Source: Bacteroidaceae bacterium HV4-6-C5C (GTDB lineage: Bacteria; Bacteroidota; Bacteroidia; Bacteroidales; Bacteroidaceae). From it: 64,000 nt of DNA. The notes under the pieces are model-generated. The model did not search any database. It had not been told where the DNA came from and saw only the letters and a list, made by a program, of their open reading frames with translations. Position numbers and translations under genes: made by a program. Each line of letters opens with the position of its first letter. Positions within the stretch are counted from its first letter, which is position 1. Positions 16,584 to 25,505 of this stretch are shown piece by piece. The stretch is from positions 56,549 through 120,548 of the forward strand of contig VOIU01000010.1 of the NCBI GenBank assembly GCA_007896885.1, in the 5' to 3' direction.

Positions 16584-18110
16584 ATGAAAAAATTAAGCTA
16601 TCTTATTTCTGCGTTTTCTTTAGTAAGTTGTGCAACTCAACAAGTGGAGGAAAAGCCCAATGTGATTGTTATCTTAGCGGACGATTTAGGTTTCGGTGAT
16701 GTCAGCGCTTATGGGTCCAATACCATTCATACACCTAATATAGACAGTCTTGCTAATGGAGGGGTTTGCTTTACTAATGGATATGCAACTTCTGCAACGT
16801 CCACTCCCAGTCGTTATGCCTTGATGACCGGAATGTATCCTTGGAAGAATAAAAATGCAAAAATACTTCCGGGTGACGCTCCACTTATCATCGATGAAAA
16901 TCAATATACTTTGCCGAAAATGATGCATGGAAGGGGTTATATAACCGGGGCTATCGGAAAGTGGCACCTTGGTATGGGTAGTGGAAATGTTGATTGGAAC
17001 AATACCGTCAAGCCGGGGGCAAGGGAAATCGGCTTTGACTATTCTTGTCTTATTGCAGCAACGAACGATCGTGTGCCGACCGTTTATGTCGAAAATGGTG
17101 ATGTGGTAGGACGTGATTCACTGGATCCTATTGAGGTGAGTTATGAAAAAAACTTTCAGGGAGAACCTACTGCTATTTCGAATCCGGAAATGCTGAAAAT
17201 GACATGGGCACACGGGCATAACAATTCGATAGTAAACGGAATACCGCGTATTGGTTATATGAAGGGAGGACAGAAAGCCCGTTGGAAAGATGAAGATATG
17301 GCGGATTACTTTGTAGGCAAAGTTAAAAACTTTATAACCCAACATAAAGACTCAGCGTTTTTCCTATATTATGGTCTGCATGAACCCCATGTACCTCGTG
17401 CTCCTCATCAACGTTTTGTAGGCAAAACAACGATGGGACCACGCGGAGATGCTATCATGGAAGCCGATTGGTGTGTCGGTGAATTATTGGCTCATTTAAG
17501 AAAAGAGGGTGTGTTGGAAAAAACATTGATTATTTTCTCTAGTGATAACGGTCCGGTTTTGAATGATGGATATAAAGATGGAGCCTCTGAATTAGTAGGG
17601 AAACATTCTCCTTCCGGAGGCCTGAGAGGTGGTAAATACAGCTTATTCGATGGTGGTACACATGTCCCGTTCTTTGTCTATTGGAAAGGTAGGATTCATC
17701 CGATGGTATCTGATGCTTTAGTTTGCCAGGTCGATATATTGAGTTCTTTGGCTGCGATGCTACATTCCGATTTACCGAAAGGCTTAGATAGTCAGAATTA
17801 TATGAATGTATTTTTGGGAAAGAAAGAATCCGGTCGTAAAGAACTAATACTTGAAGCCCAAGGTCGCTTGGCATATCGTGCAAAGGATTGGATTATGATG
17901 CCTCCTTATAAAGGCTCTCTACGTAATTTGACAGGGAATGAACTTGGCAATTTAGGTGAATTCGGGCTGTTTAATGTTAAGACCGATCCGGCACAACAGC
18001 AAAATAAAGCCACACAATATCCCAAAATACTAGATTCTTTAAAGCAACATTTCTTCTCGTCTGTTGAAGGCTATTATCACGGTGAAGTAGAAGAAGAGCC
18101 ATTAAAATAA
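16584..18110 (+). CDS. Serine-type family S1 sulfatase lipoprotein
   Basis: 508 residues with lipobox LVSC (Cys16), so a lipoprotein of the periplasm or outer membrane. The alkaline-phosphatase-like sulfatase fold is clear: metal-binding DDLGFGD near 33, the maturation motif S73-T-P-S-R77, GKWHLG, FLYYGLHEPHVPR and IFSSDNGPV. Because the modified residue is Ser rather than Cys, activity needs a radical-SAM sulfatase-maturating enzyme; none is encoded here, so it must lie elsewhere. The gene has its own -7 box and a terminator before the epimerase, and lies directly ahead of the arabinose-related locus. Whether it belongs to that locus is uncertain. The sulfated substrate is not identifiable. 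Confidence 0.9.
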   Translation: MKKLSYLISAFSLVSCATQQVEEKPNVIVILADDLGFGDVSAYGSNTIHTPNIDSLANGGVCFTNGYATSATSTPSRYALMTGMYPWKNKNAKILPGDAPLIIDENQYTLPKMMHGRGYITGAIGKWHLGMGSGNVDWNNTVKPGAREIGFDYSCLIAATNDRVPTVYVENGDVVGRDSLDPIEVSYEKNFQGEPTAISNPEMLKMTWAHGHNNSIVNGIPRIGYMKGGQKARWKDEDMADYFVGKVKNFITQHKDSAFFLYYGLHEPHVPRAPHQRFVGKTTMGPRGDAIMEADWCVGELLAHLRKEGVLEKTLIIFSSDNGPVLNDGYKDGASELVGKHSPSGGLRGGKYSLFDGGTHVPFFVYWKGRIHPMVSDALVCQVDILSSLAAMLHSDLPKGLDSQNYMNVFLGKKESGRKELILEAQGRLAYRAKDWIMMPPYKGSLRNLTGNELGNLGEFGLFNVKTDPAQQQNKATQYPKILDSLKQHFFSSVEGYYHGEVEEEPLK

Positions 18111-18134
18111 GGTCAAATGTCTTTTTGAACATAT

Positions 18135-18181
18135 ATACCCGGTGATAAAACATCCGTTCTATTCTCCGGGTATTCATTTTT
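18135..18181 (+). terminator. Hairpin terminator after the sulfatase
   Basis: Stem ATACCCGG / CCGGGTAT with a 23-base loop, then TCATTTTTC. Confidence 0.6.
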
Positions 18182-18182
18182 C

Positions 18183-18190
18183 TACTTTTG
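18183..18190 (+). promoter_or_regulatory. -7 box of the epimerase-GH43-Sus operon
   Basis: TACTTTTG fits TAnnTTTG, 41 bases before the ATG of the epimerase. The -33 element is poor, consistent with activation by the hybrid two-component regulator encoded at 31.2-35.2 kb (inference). Confidence 0.5.
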
Positions 18191-18231
18191 CCGCATTCAA
18201 TACCGAATGATTAACCTTGAAGATTAATAAT

Positions 18232-19350
18232 ATGAAAAATGCCGTTTTTCTATTCCTTGCTGTATTGTTAGTTGCTTGTCATTCCGGTTCTTCTTTAGTA
18301 TTATTACCTGAGTCTCACTTTCGGACTGAGATTGACGGTAAACCGGTATCACTTTACACGCTCACTAATAGTAGTGGGTTATTGATGCAGGTAACTAACT
18401 GGGGAGCTCGCGTGGTATCTTTGTGGGTACCTGATCGACGAGGTAAACTAGATGATATTGTATTGGGATACGATAACATTGACCAATATCTACATAGTCA
18501 CTCTTATTGGGGTGCTGCAATCGGGCGCTTTGGCAATCGTATTGCAAATGGACGTTTCACTCTCGATGGGCAAGTCTATCAGTTGCCTTTGTCGGATAAA
18601 AGACATTGCCTTCACGGAGGGAAAAAAGGCTTCGACCGGGTCGTTTGGAATGTCGATACCATTGCTTCCGATCATATCTGTTTCTCTTATCGCTCAAAGG
18701 ATGGAGAAGAAGGGTTTCCCGGGAATCTTGATATAAAGATGAAATATAGTCTGACTCTCGAAAACGGATTTAAAATTGAGTATAGAGCTGTAACCGATAA
18801 AAGCACTCCGATAAATCTCACCCATCATTCTTTATTTAATTTGAAAGGTGCAGGAAATGGTTCTGTTGAATCACATCTGTTGCATATTTCAGCCGATCAT
18901 TATACACCCGTGGATAGTACACTGATTCCTATCGGAGTATTGGCTTTGGTAGACAAAAGTCCATTTGATTTCCGTATACCCGTATCGATCGGTAAACAAA
19001 TGAACAACCCGGATGCGCCATTAAACCGAAGTTGTGGATACGACCATAATTTCGTTCTGAATCGTAAGAAAACGGGTGATTTGGAATTTGCAGCTTCATT
19101 ATATGAGCCCTCTAATGGGCGTTATATGGAAGTTTGGTCTACTGAACCGGGATTACAATTTTATAGTGGAAACTTGTTTGACGGTACTATAAGAGGAAAA
19201 AAGGGTAAGAGTTACAAGCATTGTGCTGCTCTAGCCTTAGAGACGCAACATTTTCCGGACTCTCCCAATCAGACCGGATTTCCTAACACGATATTAAGGC
19301 CGACCGAAGTTTATATTCAGACTTGTATCTATCAATTTAGCATAAAATAA
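18232..19350 (+). CDS. Lipoprotein aldose 1-epimerase (mutarotase)
   Basis: 372 residues from the ATG (MKNAVFLF). GalM-type enzymes interconvert alpha and beta anomers of aldoses. Active-site regions are visible: RHCLHGGKKGFD (His), NLTHHSLFNL (second His) and ALETQHFPDSPNQ (general-base Glu). Unlike the classical cytoplasmic GalM it has a signal peptide with lipobox LVAC (Cys16), placing it on the periplasmic or outer-membrane side. It starts a run of co-directed genes, with GH43 following after 9 bases. A TTG 15 bases upstream is in frame, but the ATG begins a proper signal peptide. Arabinose or galactose as substrate is inferred from context. Confidence 0.9.
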   Translation: MKNAVFLFLAVLLVACHSGSSLVLLPESHFRTEIDGKPVSLYTLTNSSGLLMQVTNWGARVVSLWVPDRRGKLDDIVLGYDNIDQYLHSHSYWGAAIGRFGNRIANGRFTLDGQVYQLPLSDKRHCLHGGKKGFDRVVWNVDTIASDHICFSYRSKDGEEGFPGNLDIKMKYSLTLENGFKIEYRAVTDKSTPINLTHHSLFNLKGAGNGSVESHLLHISADHYTPVDSTLIPIGVLALVDKSPFDFRIPVSIGKQMNNPDAPLNRSCGYDHNFVLNRKKTGDLEFAASLYEPSNGRYMEVWSTEPGLQFYSGNLFDGTIRGKKGKSYKHCAALALETQHFPDSPNQTGFPNTILRPTEVYIQTCIYQFSIK

Positions 19351-19359
19351 AAAATAAGA

Positions 19360-20340
19360 ATGAAAAACAGCAAAACTATCAAACAGTTTATTTTGGCTTT
19401 AAGTATTGTATGTTCATCTACATCACAATTATGGGCCGATTCATGGAAAGAGATCACTTATGCCGATCCAACCATTTTTGTCGAGGAAGGTAAATATTAT
19501 CTTACCGGTACGCGTGGACGTGAACCATTTGGTTTTGCCCTGCTTGAGTCGACTGATTTGAAACATTGGAGTGTAGCCAATGGGGATACGCTACAGTTAA
19601 TTCTGCGGAAAGGTGATCATGTGTTTGGTGAGCGAGGGTTTTGGGCGCCCCAATACTTTAAAGATGAGGATACCTATTATTTTACATATACGGCGAATGA
19701 ACATACCGCCATTGCTTCTTCCAAATCTGTTTTTGGTCCATTTCTTCAGGAAGAAATAAAACCTATTGATGGCTCTGCAAAAAATATAGATCCATTCTTG
19801 TTCAAAGATGATGATGGTAAGTACTATCTCTATCATGTCCGCTTCAATAAAGGCAACTACTTATGGGTGGCCGAATTTGACATGGTAAAGAGAAGTATTA
19901 AACCTGAAACATTGAAACAATGTCTTGATTGTACCGAACCTTGGGAAAAGACACCAAATTATAAGTCGGCACCTATAATGGAAGGCCCGACAGTGAAAAA
20001 ATGGGATGGAGTTTATTATTTATTCTATTCGGCTAACCATTTTATGAATATTGATTACTCTGTGGGATATGCCACATCTACTTCGCCTTTTGGCCCTTGG
20101 AAGAAAAACACCAATAATCCTATCATACATCGTAGTCTAGTCGGAGAAAATGGGTCAGGACATGGAGATGTGTTTAAAGGGCTTGATGGAAGGTACTATT
20201 ATGTTTATCATGTCCATAGCTCCGACTCAACCGTGCAACCGCGAAAAACGCGTATTGTCCCTTTGATTATGAAAAAGGAAAACGGTATATATCACATAAC
20301 CATAGACCGGAAGCACATTATAAAGCCGGTATGGAAGTGA
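19360..20340 (+). CDS. Secreted family 43 glycoside hydrolase
   Basis: 326 residues: signal peptide to about residue 26 (SQLWADS), then one five-bladed propeller. The three GH43 acidic residues are in place: base D36 in YADPTIF, pKa modulator D144 in NIDPFLF and acid E208 in IMEGPTV. There is no extra binding module. GH43 enzymes release arabinose or xylose from side chains or cut arabinan; the GH51 gene and tandem Sus pairs favour alpha-L-arabinofuranosidase or arabinanase. It lies 9 bases behind the epimerase and 47 before SusC. Confidence 0.9.
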   Translation: MKNSKTIKQFILALSIVCSSTSQLWADSWKEITYADPTIFVEEGKYYLTGTRGREPFGFALLESTDLKHWSVANGDTLQLILRKGDHVFGERGFWAPQYFKDEDTYYFTYTANEHTAIASSKSVFGPFLQEEIKPIDGSAKNIDPFLFKDDDGKYYLYHVRFNKGNYLWVAEFDMVKRSIKPETLKQCLDCTEPWEKTPNYKSAPIMEGPTVKKWDGVYYLFYSANHFMNIDYSVGYATSTSPFGPWKKNTNNPIIHRSLVGENGSGHGDVFKGLDGRYYYVYHVHSSDSTVQPRKTRIVPLIMKKENGIYHITIDRKHIIKPVWK

Positions 20341-20387
20341 CTCTTATATGATGATTCGAGAATTTGTTAACAGCTAAAATAATGTAT

Positions 20388-23300
20388 ATGAAAAGAAAAA
20401 AGCTTTATTTATCTTTCTTATGCCTTTGTTGTTTGTTGCTGTGCTCACTGACAGTGCAAGCGCAGCAAAGTTATTGGAAAGGACAAGTACAGGATGCAAC
20501 TACCGGTGAGACGATGATCGGTGTTAGCGTCCAGGTGAAAAGTAATGGTAGCGGGACAATCACCGATCTCGACGGTAACTTTTCGGTGAAAGCTGCTAAG
20601 GGCGATGTCCTTGTGATTTCCTATATCGGATACAGGAGCCGGGAAGTGAAATTGAATGGGAATAGTGGGTTGGGTGTTATTACTTTGACAGAAGATGCAA
20701 AATCCTTGCAAGAGGTTGTTGTTGTAGGATATGGAGTGCAAAAAAAAGCTTCCAGCGTTGGTTCTATAACCTCGGCTAAAGGTGACGATTTGTTGAAGGT
20801 GGGTAGTGTGAACTCGGTCTCCGAAGCTTTGCAAGGACAGATGCCCGGTGTAGTTGCCATTAATTCGACCTCTAAGCCGGGTGCCGATAAGGCTTCTTTG
20901 CTGATTCGTGGTAAGTCAACATGGGGTGATGCCGCACCTTTGGTTTTGATTGACGGTATTGAACGAGACTTCAATGATGTGGATGTAAATGAGATAGAAT
21001 CCATATCAGTGTTGAAAGATGCATCGGCAACGGCGGTTTACGGTGTGAAAGGAGCTAATGGGGTAATTTTGCTGACTACCAAGCGTGGATTAGATCAGAA
21101 AGCAGAAATTTCATTTACAGCTAACTTTGGGTTTAAGCAACCTTCTGCTGCTCCTGAATGGTCGGACTACGTGACTTCAATGAAGCAATATAATAAAGCG
21201 CAAGCCAATGATGGAAATTGGGGAGGTCTAGTGCCGGAGTCTACTATCAAGGCTTGGGAGAATGCTTATGCCACTGGGAACTATGGTCCTTATAATGACG
21301 TATTTCCCGATGTTAACTGGTGGGATGAATTAGTGAAAGATATTGGCTACGAACAGACATACAATTTGAATGTGCGGGGCGGTACTAAGAAGATGAGTTA
21401 CTTTGTTTCTTTAGGCTATTTACACGACGGAGATATTTTTGCTACAACAAAGCAGCCTGATTTTGATCCTTCCTTCAGTTATAAACGTTACAATTGGCGG
21501 AGTAATTTTGACTTCAATATCACCGAAACGACTAAACTTTCGTTTAATGTAGCGGGCAAAATGGGATATCAGAATCAGCCTTCGTATTTTCTTAATGCAG
21601 ACCCGGATGAACGCTTTTTCAGTACACTTTTTACAGCTCCAAGTAATGAATTTCCCATTAAATATAGTAATGGAATTTGGGGAGACGGACAGAGTTCGGA
21701 CCAGAATGTGGCTTATTTAATGGCAGAGGGCGGAAGTCGTAATATAAAACAACACCAAGGATTCTATGATATTATTTTAAATCAAAAACTCGATTTCATT
21801 ACAAAAGGGTTAGCGCTAAAAGCTTCTTTATCATATACCACTTCTTCTTCTTGGACGACTCAATTAATGCCGGGCAAAATTTTAGGTAATGATGATTTAG
21901 TTGCTCAACGTACGCATATTCGTATTAACAGGGTGTACGATTATGCCAATCCTATCTATAATAGTGACGGCACCATTACCTATAATTATGTAGAAAAACG
22001 TTATCCCGACGAAAATGCTGTGGGTGATTTGCCTATTGGAGGCATTTATGACGGTTTCCAAGCTTATGGACGTAAGCTGTATTATGAATTGGCATTAAAC
22101 TATGATCGCCATTTTGGTAACCATAATGTTACAGGTTTATTTGTTTTCAATCGGAAGATGAATGAATCAACTAGTGGAGATGTTATGGATTTTCCGGCTT
22201 ATGAAGAAGATTGGGTGGGACGTGTTACTTATAACTTCAAAGAACGCTACTTGGCTGAATTTAATGGTGCATATACAGGGTCTGAAAAGTTTGCTCCGGG
22301 GCGTAGGTTTGGTTTTTTCCCTTCTGCTTCAATAGGATGGCGTATCAGTGAAGAACCTTGGATGAAGAAGCTTGGCAAGGATGTACTGAGTAATTTAAAG
22401 GTTCGCTACTCTTATGGGGTTGTGGGTAATGATAAAGGTGCAACCCGTTTCAACTACATTCAGAAATTTGATCAATTGGCAAGCAATGCTCAATTTGGTT
22501 TATATCAGACAAGTAATTGGGGACCACTATATAAAGAAGGCAAATTGGCCGACCCTGATGCCACATGGGAGCAATCCGTGAAACAAAATATAGGTTTGGA
22601 AGTGGGCTTATGGGGCAAACTGAATGTAACACTGGATTTGTTCGATGAAAGTAGAAATAATATTCTTATGACCCGCAAGACTATTCCTTCGTGGGCTAAC
22701 AGTGGGATTGATTTTCCGCAAGTAAATCTTGGTAAGACAAAGAATCACGGTTTGGAGATTGATGTGCAATGGAATGATCATATCGGTAAGTTCAACTATT
22801 ATGCAAAATTCAATTTTGCCACTAGCGAAAATCGTATTGTTTTTATTGATGACCCGAAGAACCAGAGTGATTATTTGAAACAAGCCGGTAAATCGATAGG
22901 ATATGTTACTAAATATTTGGCTACAGGCAATTTTCAATCATTGGACGACATCTATAATTCAGCACAATCTGCCATTGTCAATGGAGCACAAAATACCCTG
23001 ATTCCGGGAGATTTGTACTATATAGACTATAATGGTGACGGTATTATAGATAGTAAAGATATGGTACCAATGGCAAAGTTGAATTATCCGGTGACAACCG
23101 TAGGTGTTACTTTGGGTGGAACATATAAAGACTTTTCATTCAATATGCTGTGGTACAGCGCAATGGATGTGTATAAAGAAGCTATTCCGGCTTATTTATG
23201 GGATTTTCCGGCGAGCAATATTAAGGCACAACCTAATACGATGGATGCATGGACTTATGATGCACCGATTCAAAGTGGTCCTGTTCGTCCCAGTATCCAT

Positions 23301-23564
23301 TTACAAAGAAGTTATAACTCGGTGGGTAGTACCTATACGTATACAGACTATACCTATCTCCGTTTGAAGAACCTTGAGGTCAGTTACAACGTTCCCAAAC
23401 GTTGGCTGAAGCACGTATCATTGGGTAAACTGCAAGTGTATGTAAATGGAACGAACCTGCTAACCTTTACAAAAGGTGATTCACGTCGCGACCCTGAATA
23501 TGCCGGGCAGACCGTTTACCCGATGGTGAAACGTTATAATGTTGGTTTTAGATTAGGATTATGA
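20388..23564 (+). CDS. SusC-type TonB-dependent oligosaccharide transporter (first pair)
   Basis: 1058 residues with the complete SusC layout: signal peptide ending VQAQQ, carboxypeptidase-like domain (about 30-110) with DATTGETMIGVSV, TonB-box region EVVVVGYGVQKK, plug with LIRGKSTWGDAAPLVLIDG and SVLKDASATAVYG, then a 22-strand barrel ending RYNVGFRLGL. It imports oligosaccharides across the outer membrane with the SusD gene that follows; the stop codon overlaps an upstream ATG of that frame (ATGA). The start is uncertain between ATGs at 20382 and 20388; a TTG at 20364 is less likely. Confidence 0.95.
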   Translation: MKRKKLYLSFLCLCCLLLCSLTVQAQQSYWKGQVQDATTGETMIGVSVQVKSNGSGTITDLDGNFSVKAAKGDVLVISYIGYRSREVKLNGNSGLGVITLTEDAKSLQEVVVVGYGVQKKASSVGSITSAKGDDLLKVGSVNSVSEALQGQMPGVVAINSTSKPGADKASLLIRGKSTWGDAAPLVLIDGIERDFNDVDVNEIESISVLKDASATAVYGVKGANGVILLTTKRGLDQKAEISFTANFGFKQPSAAPEWSDYVTSMKQYNKAQANDGNWGGLVPESTIKAWENAYATGNYGPYNDVFPDVNWWDELVKDIGYEQTYNLNVRGGTKKMSYFVSLGYLHDGDIFATTKQPDFDPSFSYKRYNWRSNFDFNITETTKLSFNVAGKMGYQNQPSYFLNADPDERFFSTLFTAPSNEFPIKYSNGIWGDGQSSDQNVAYLMAEGGSRNIKQHQGFYDIILNQKLDFITKGLALKASLSYTTSSSWTTQLMPGKILGNDDLVAQRTHIRINRVYDYANPIYNSDGTITYNYVEKRYPDENAVGDLPIGGIYDGFQAYGRKLYYELALNYDRHFGNHNVTGLFVFNRKMNESTSGDVMDFPAYEEDWVGRVTYNFKERYLAEFNGAYTGSEKFAPGRRFGFFPSASIGWRISEEPWMKKLGKDVLSNLKVRYSYGVVGNDKGATRFNYIQKFDQLASNAQFGLYQTSNWGPLYKEGKLADPDATWEQSVKQNIGLEVGLWGKLNVTLDLFDESRNNILMTRKTIPSWANSGIDFPQVNLGKTKNHGLEIDVQWNDHIGKFNYYAKFNFATSENRIVFIDDPKNQSDYLKQAGKSIGYVTKYLATGNFQSLDDIYNSAQSAIVNGAQNTLIPGDLYYIDYNGDGIIDSKDMVPMAKLNYPVTTVGVTLGGTYKDFSFNMLWYSAMDVYKEAIPAYLWDFPASNIKAQPNTMDAWTYDAPIQSGPVRPSIHLQRSYNSVGSTYTYTDYTYLRLKNLEVSYNVPKRWLKHVSLGKLQVYVNGTNLLTFTKGDSRRDPEYAGQTVYPMVKRYNVGFRLGL

Positions 23565-23584
23565 TACACTTTAAATTTACTAAT

Positions 23585-25480
23585 ATGAGAAGACATAAGT
23601 TGAATTGGATATGGATTATTGTGTTGGGAGTGTTCTTTGGAAGTTGTGAGGACTATCTCAATCGCTCACCGAATGATGGGTTTTCTGAAGATGCTGTATA
23701 TAAAGACTATAATAGCTTGTCTGGCTTTATGGATCGTATTTTTTTGAATAATAGTATTTTGATTTATACGTATGATATCAATTCCTATGCGAATCAGTAT
23801 GTCACAGTGGGTAACTTATCCGACGAATATGCTTCTGTGCGTAATGATGATCCTTCAAAATTTGTCAATGCGGGAAATTGGCTTGAGAATGCAGGTGCAC
23901 GTTTTGAAGTGGGTTCGAAAGTAGGAACCGCTACCGGTAATTTGGGAGCTACGGCTATTGCCCGCGCTTATACCGGGCTTCGGATAGTCAATCGCGTTAT
24001 TAATGGGGTAGACAAAGTTCAATCCATTACCGATGAGCAGAAACAAAAATTATTGGGGCAAGCTTATTTCTTGCGTGCTTACTTTTATTTTGAAGTGATC
24101 AAACGTTATGGTGGGATGCCTATATTCGATGCTTTATGGGGAGCGTCGGATAATTTCGATCTTCCTCGTAAAACTTATCAGGAGTCTAACAAATGGATGC
24201 AAACCGATTTGGACAAGGCAATAGAGTATTTGCCCACGAGTTGGCCGGAAGAAGAACATGGACGGCCGGATAAGGTTGCTGCCTTGGCTCTCAAGTCAAT
24301 GACACAACTTTACGCAGCCAGTCCGCTCATGCAAAACGATTTGAATACTATTGAAGATAAAGGGTATGGTAAAGAGATGGCTGCTGAGGCCGCTCGAAGT
24401 GCACAAAAGACTATCGATGCAATTGAAAGCCATGACTATTATCGTTTGATGTCACACGATGAATATCGTAGCATTCAATTGATGCCAAACTCAAATCAAT
24501 TTGCTCAACCCGAATACCTATGGTTTTTGCGTTGGCATCCTGTCAATTGGTCAGCTTATGTTAGGGCACAATGGTTGACCCAGCCTTATGATGATAAAAC
24601 TGGTGCGGAAGGTACCCCATATAATGCTCCTACGCAAAATATGGTTGATTTGTTTGAACGTATGGGCGATGATGGTAAGTATTATCCTATTACCGATCCG
24701 CGTTCTGGATATGATGCTGTGAAAACGAGCCATCCTTATTCAAATAGAGATCCTCGGTTAGCTAACAATATTTTGGTTCCGGGTGAACAATGGGGTAAGA
24801 ACTTACAAGGTGTCCCATATTATACGACGACTTATTCAGGAGGTTACTCTGAATATTTTATATCGACTAATACTTTTACAAACAGTTCTCAGCAGACCGG
24901 GTATATGTGTAAGAAGTTCACTTGGCCAGAGGCTAGCGTACCTTTATTTGGGGCTTCCGGTTTTGAGCGTTACCGATTGGTTTCTGTCTATATACGGGTA
25001 TCGCAAGTTTATTTGGATATGGCGGAAGCTTCTTATGAAGCTACAGGGAGTGCAGATGCATTGGTTGAAGGATGTACAATGACTGCAAGACAGGCATTGA
25101 ATATCATCCGTGTGAGAGCGGGAATTGGAGAACTGCCCGACGGAGTTGATTTTCGGGAAGCTTATCGTAGAGAGCGTGCTGTCGAATTGATGTTTGAGGG
25201 ACACCGATGGTTTGATATCCGGCGGTGGATGATAGCTGAAGATCTGTTTAAAGGCGAATTCCCCATCATGGGGGTTAAGGCTGTTCCGATCAATCACCCG
25301 TATACTGCTGCCCAGTTAACAAAGGGAACTGCCTGCACTTATAAATTAACTGATTTTACGTATGAATATGTGCCGGTAAAATCAGCTGTCCGGAAGTTTA
25401 ATAAGCGCAACTATTGGTATCCGCTGCCAATGGATGAAGTGGCTGCTTTAAATAACTTACAGCAAAATCCTGGCTGGTGA
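23585..25480 (+). CDS. SusD-type surface glycan-binding lipoprotein (first pair)
   Basis: 631 residues from the ATG (MRRHKLNW), which gives a proper signal sequence with lipobox FGSC (Cys21). An earlier ATG at 23561 overlaps the SusC stop but would add eight residues ahead of the signal. The SusD phrases GQAYFLRAYFYFEVIKRYGG and RRERAVELMFEGHRWFDIRRW are present. It should form the lid on the preceding SusC and bind the glycan at the cell surface. It is larger than most SusD proteins, with a long middle region around residues 300-440. Confidence 0.95.
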   Translation: MRRHKLNWIWIIVLGVFFGSCEDYLNRSPNDGFSEDAVYKDYNSLSGFMDRIFLNNSILIYTYDINSYANQYVTVGNLSDEYASVRNDDPSKFVNAGNWLENAGARFEVGSKVGTATGNLGATAIARAYTGLRIVNRVINGVDKVQSITDEQKQKLLGQAYFLRAYFYFEVIKRYGGMPIFDALWGASDNFDLPRKTYQESNKWMQTDLDKAIEYLPTSWPEEEHGRPDKVAALALKSMTQLYAASPLMQNDLNTIEDKGYGKEMAAEAARSAQKTIDAIESHDYYRLMSHDEYRSIQLMPNSNQFAQPEYLWFLRWHPVNWSAYVRAQWLTQPYDDKTGAEGTPYNAPTQNMVDLFERMGDDGKYYPITDPRSGYDAVKTSHPYSNRDPRLANNILVPGEQWGKNLQGVPYYTTTYSGGYSEYFISTNTFTNSSQQTGYMCKKFTWPEASVPLFGASGFERYRLVSVYIRVSQVYLDMAEASYEATGSADALVEGCTMTARQALNIIRVRAGIGELPDGVDFREAYRRERAVELMFEGHRWFDIRRWMIAEDLFKGEFPIMGVKAVPINHPYTAAQLTKGTACTYKLTDFTYEYVPVKSAVRKFNKRNYWYPLPMDEVAALNNLQQNPGW

Positions 25481-25505
25481 TAACTTAATATAATGAGGAG
25501 CATAT

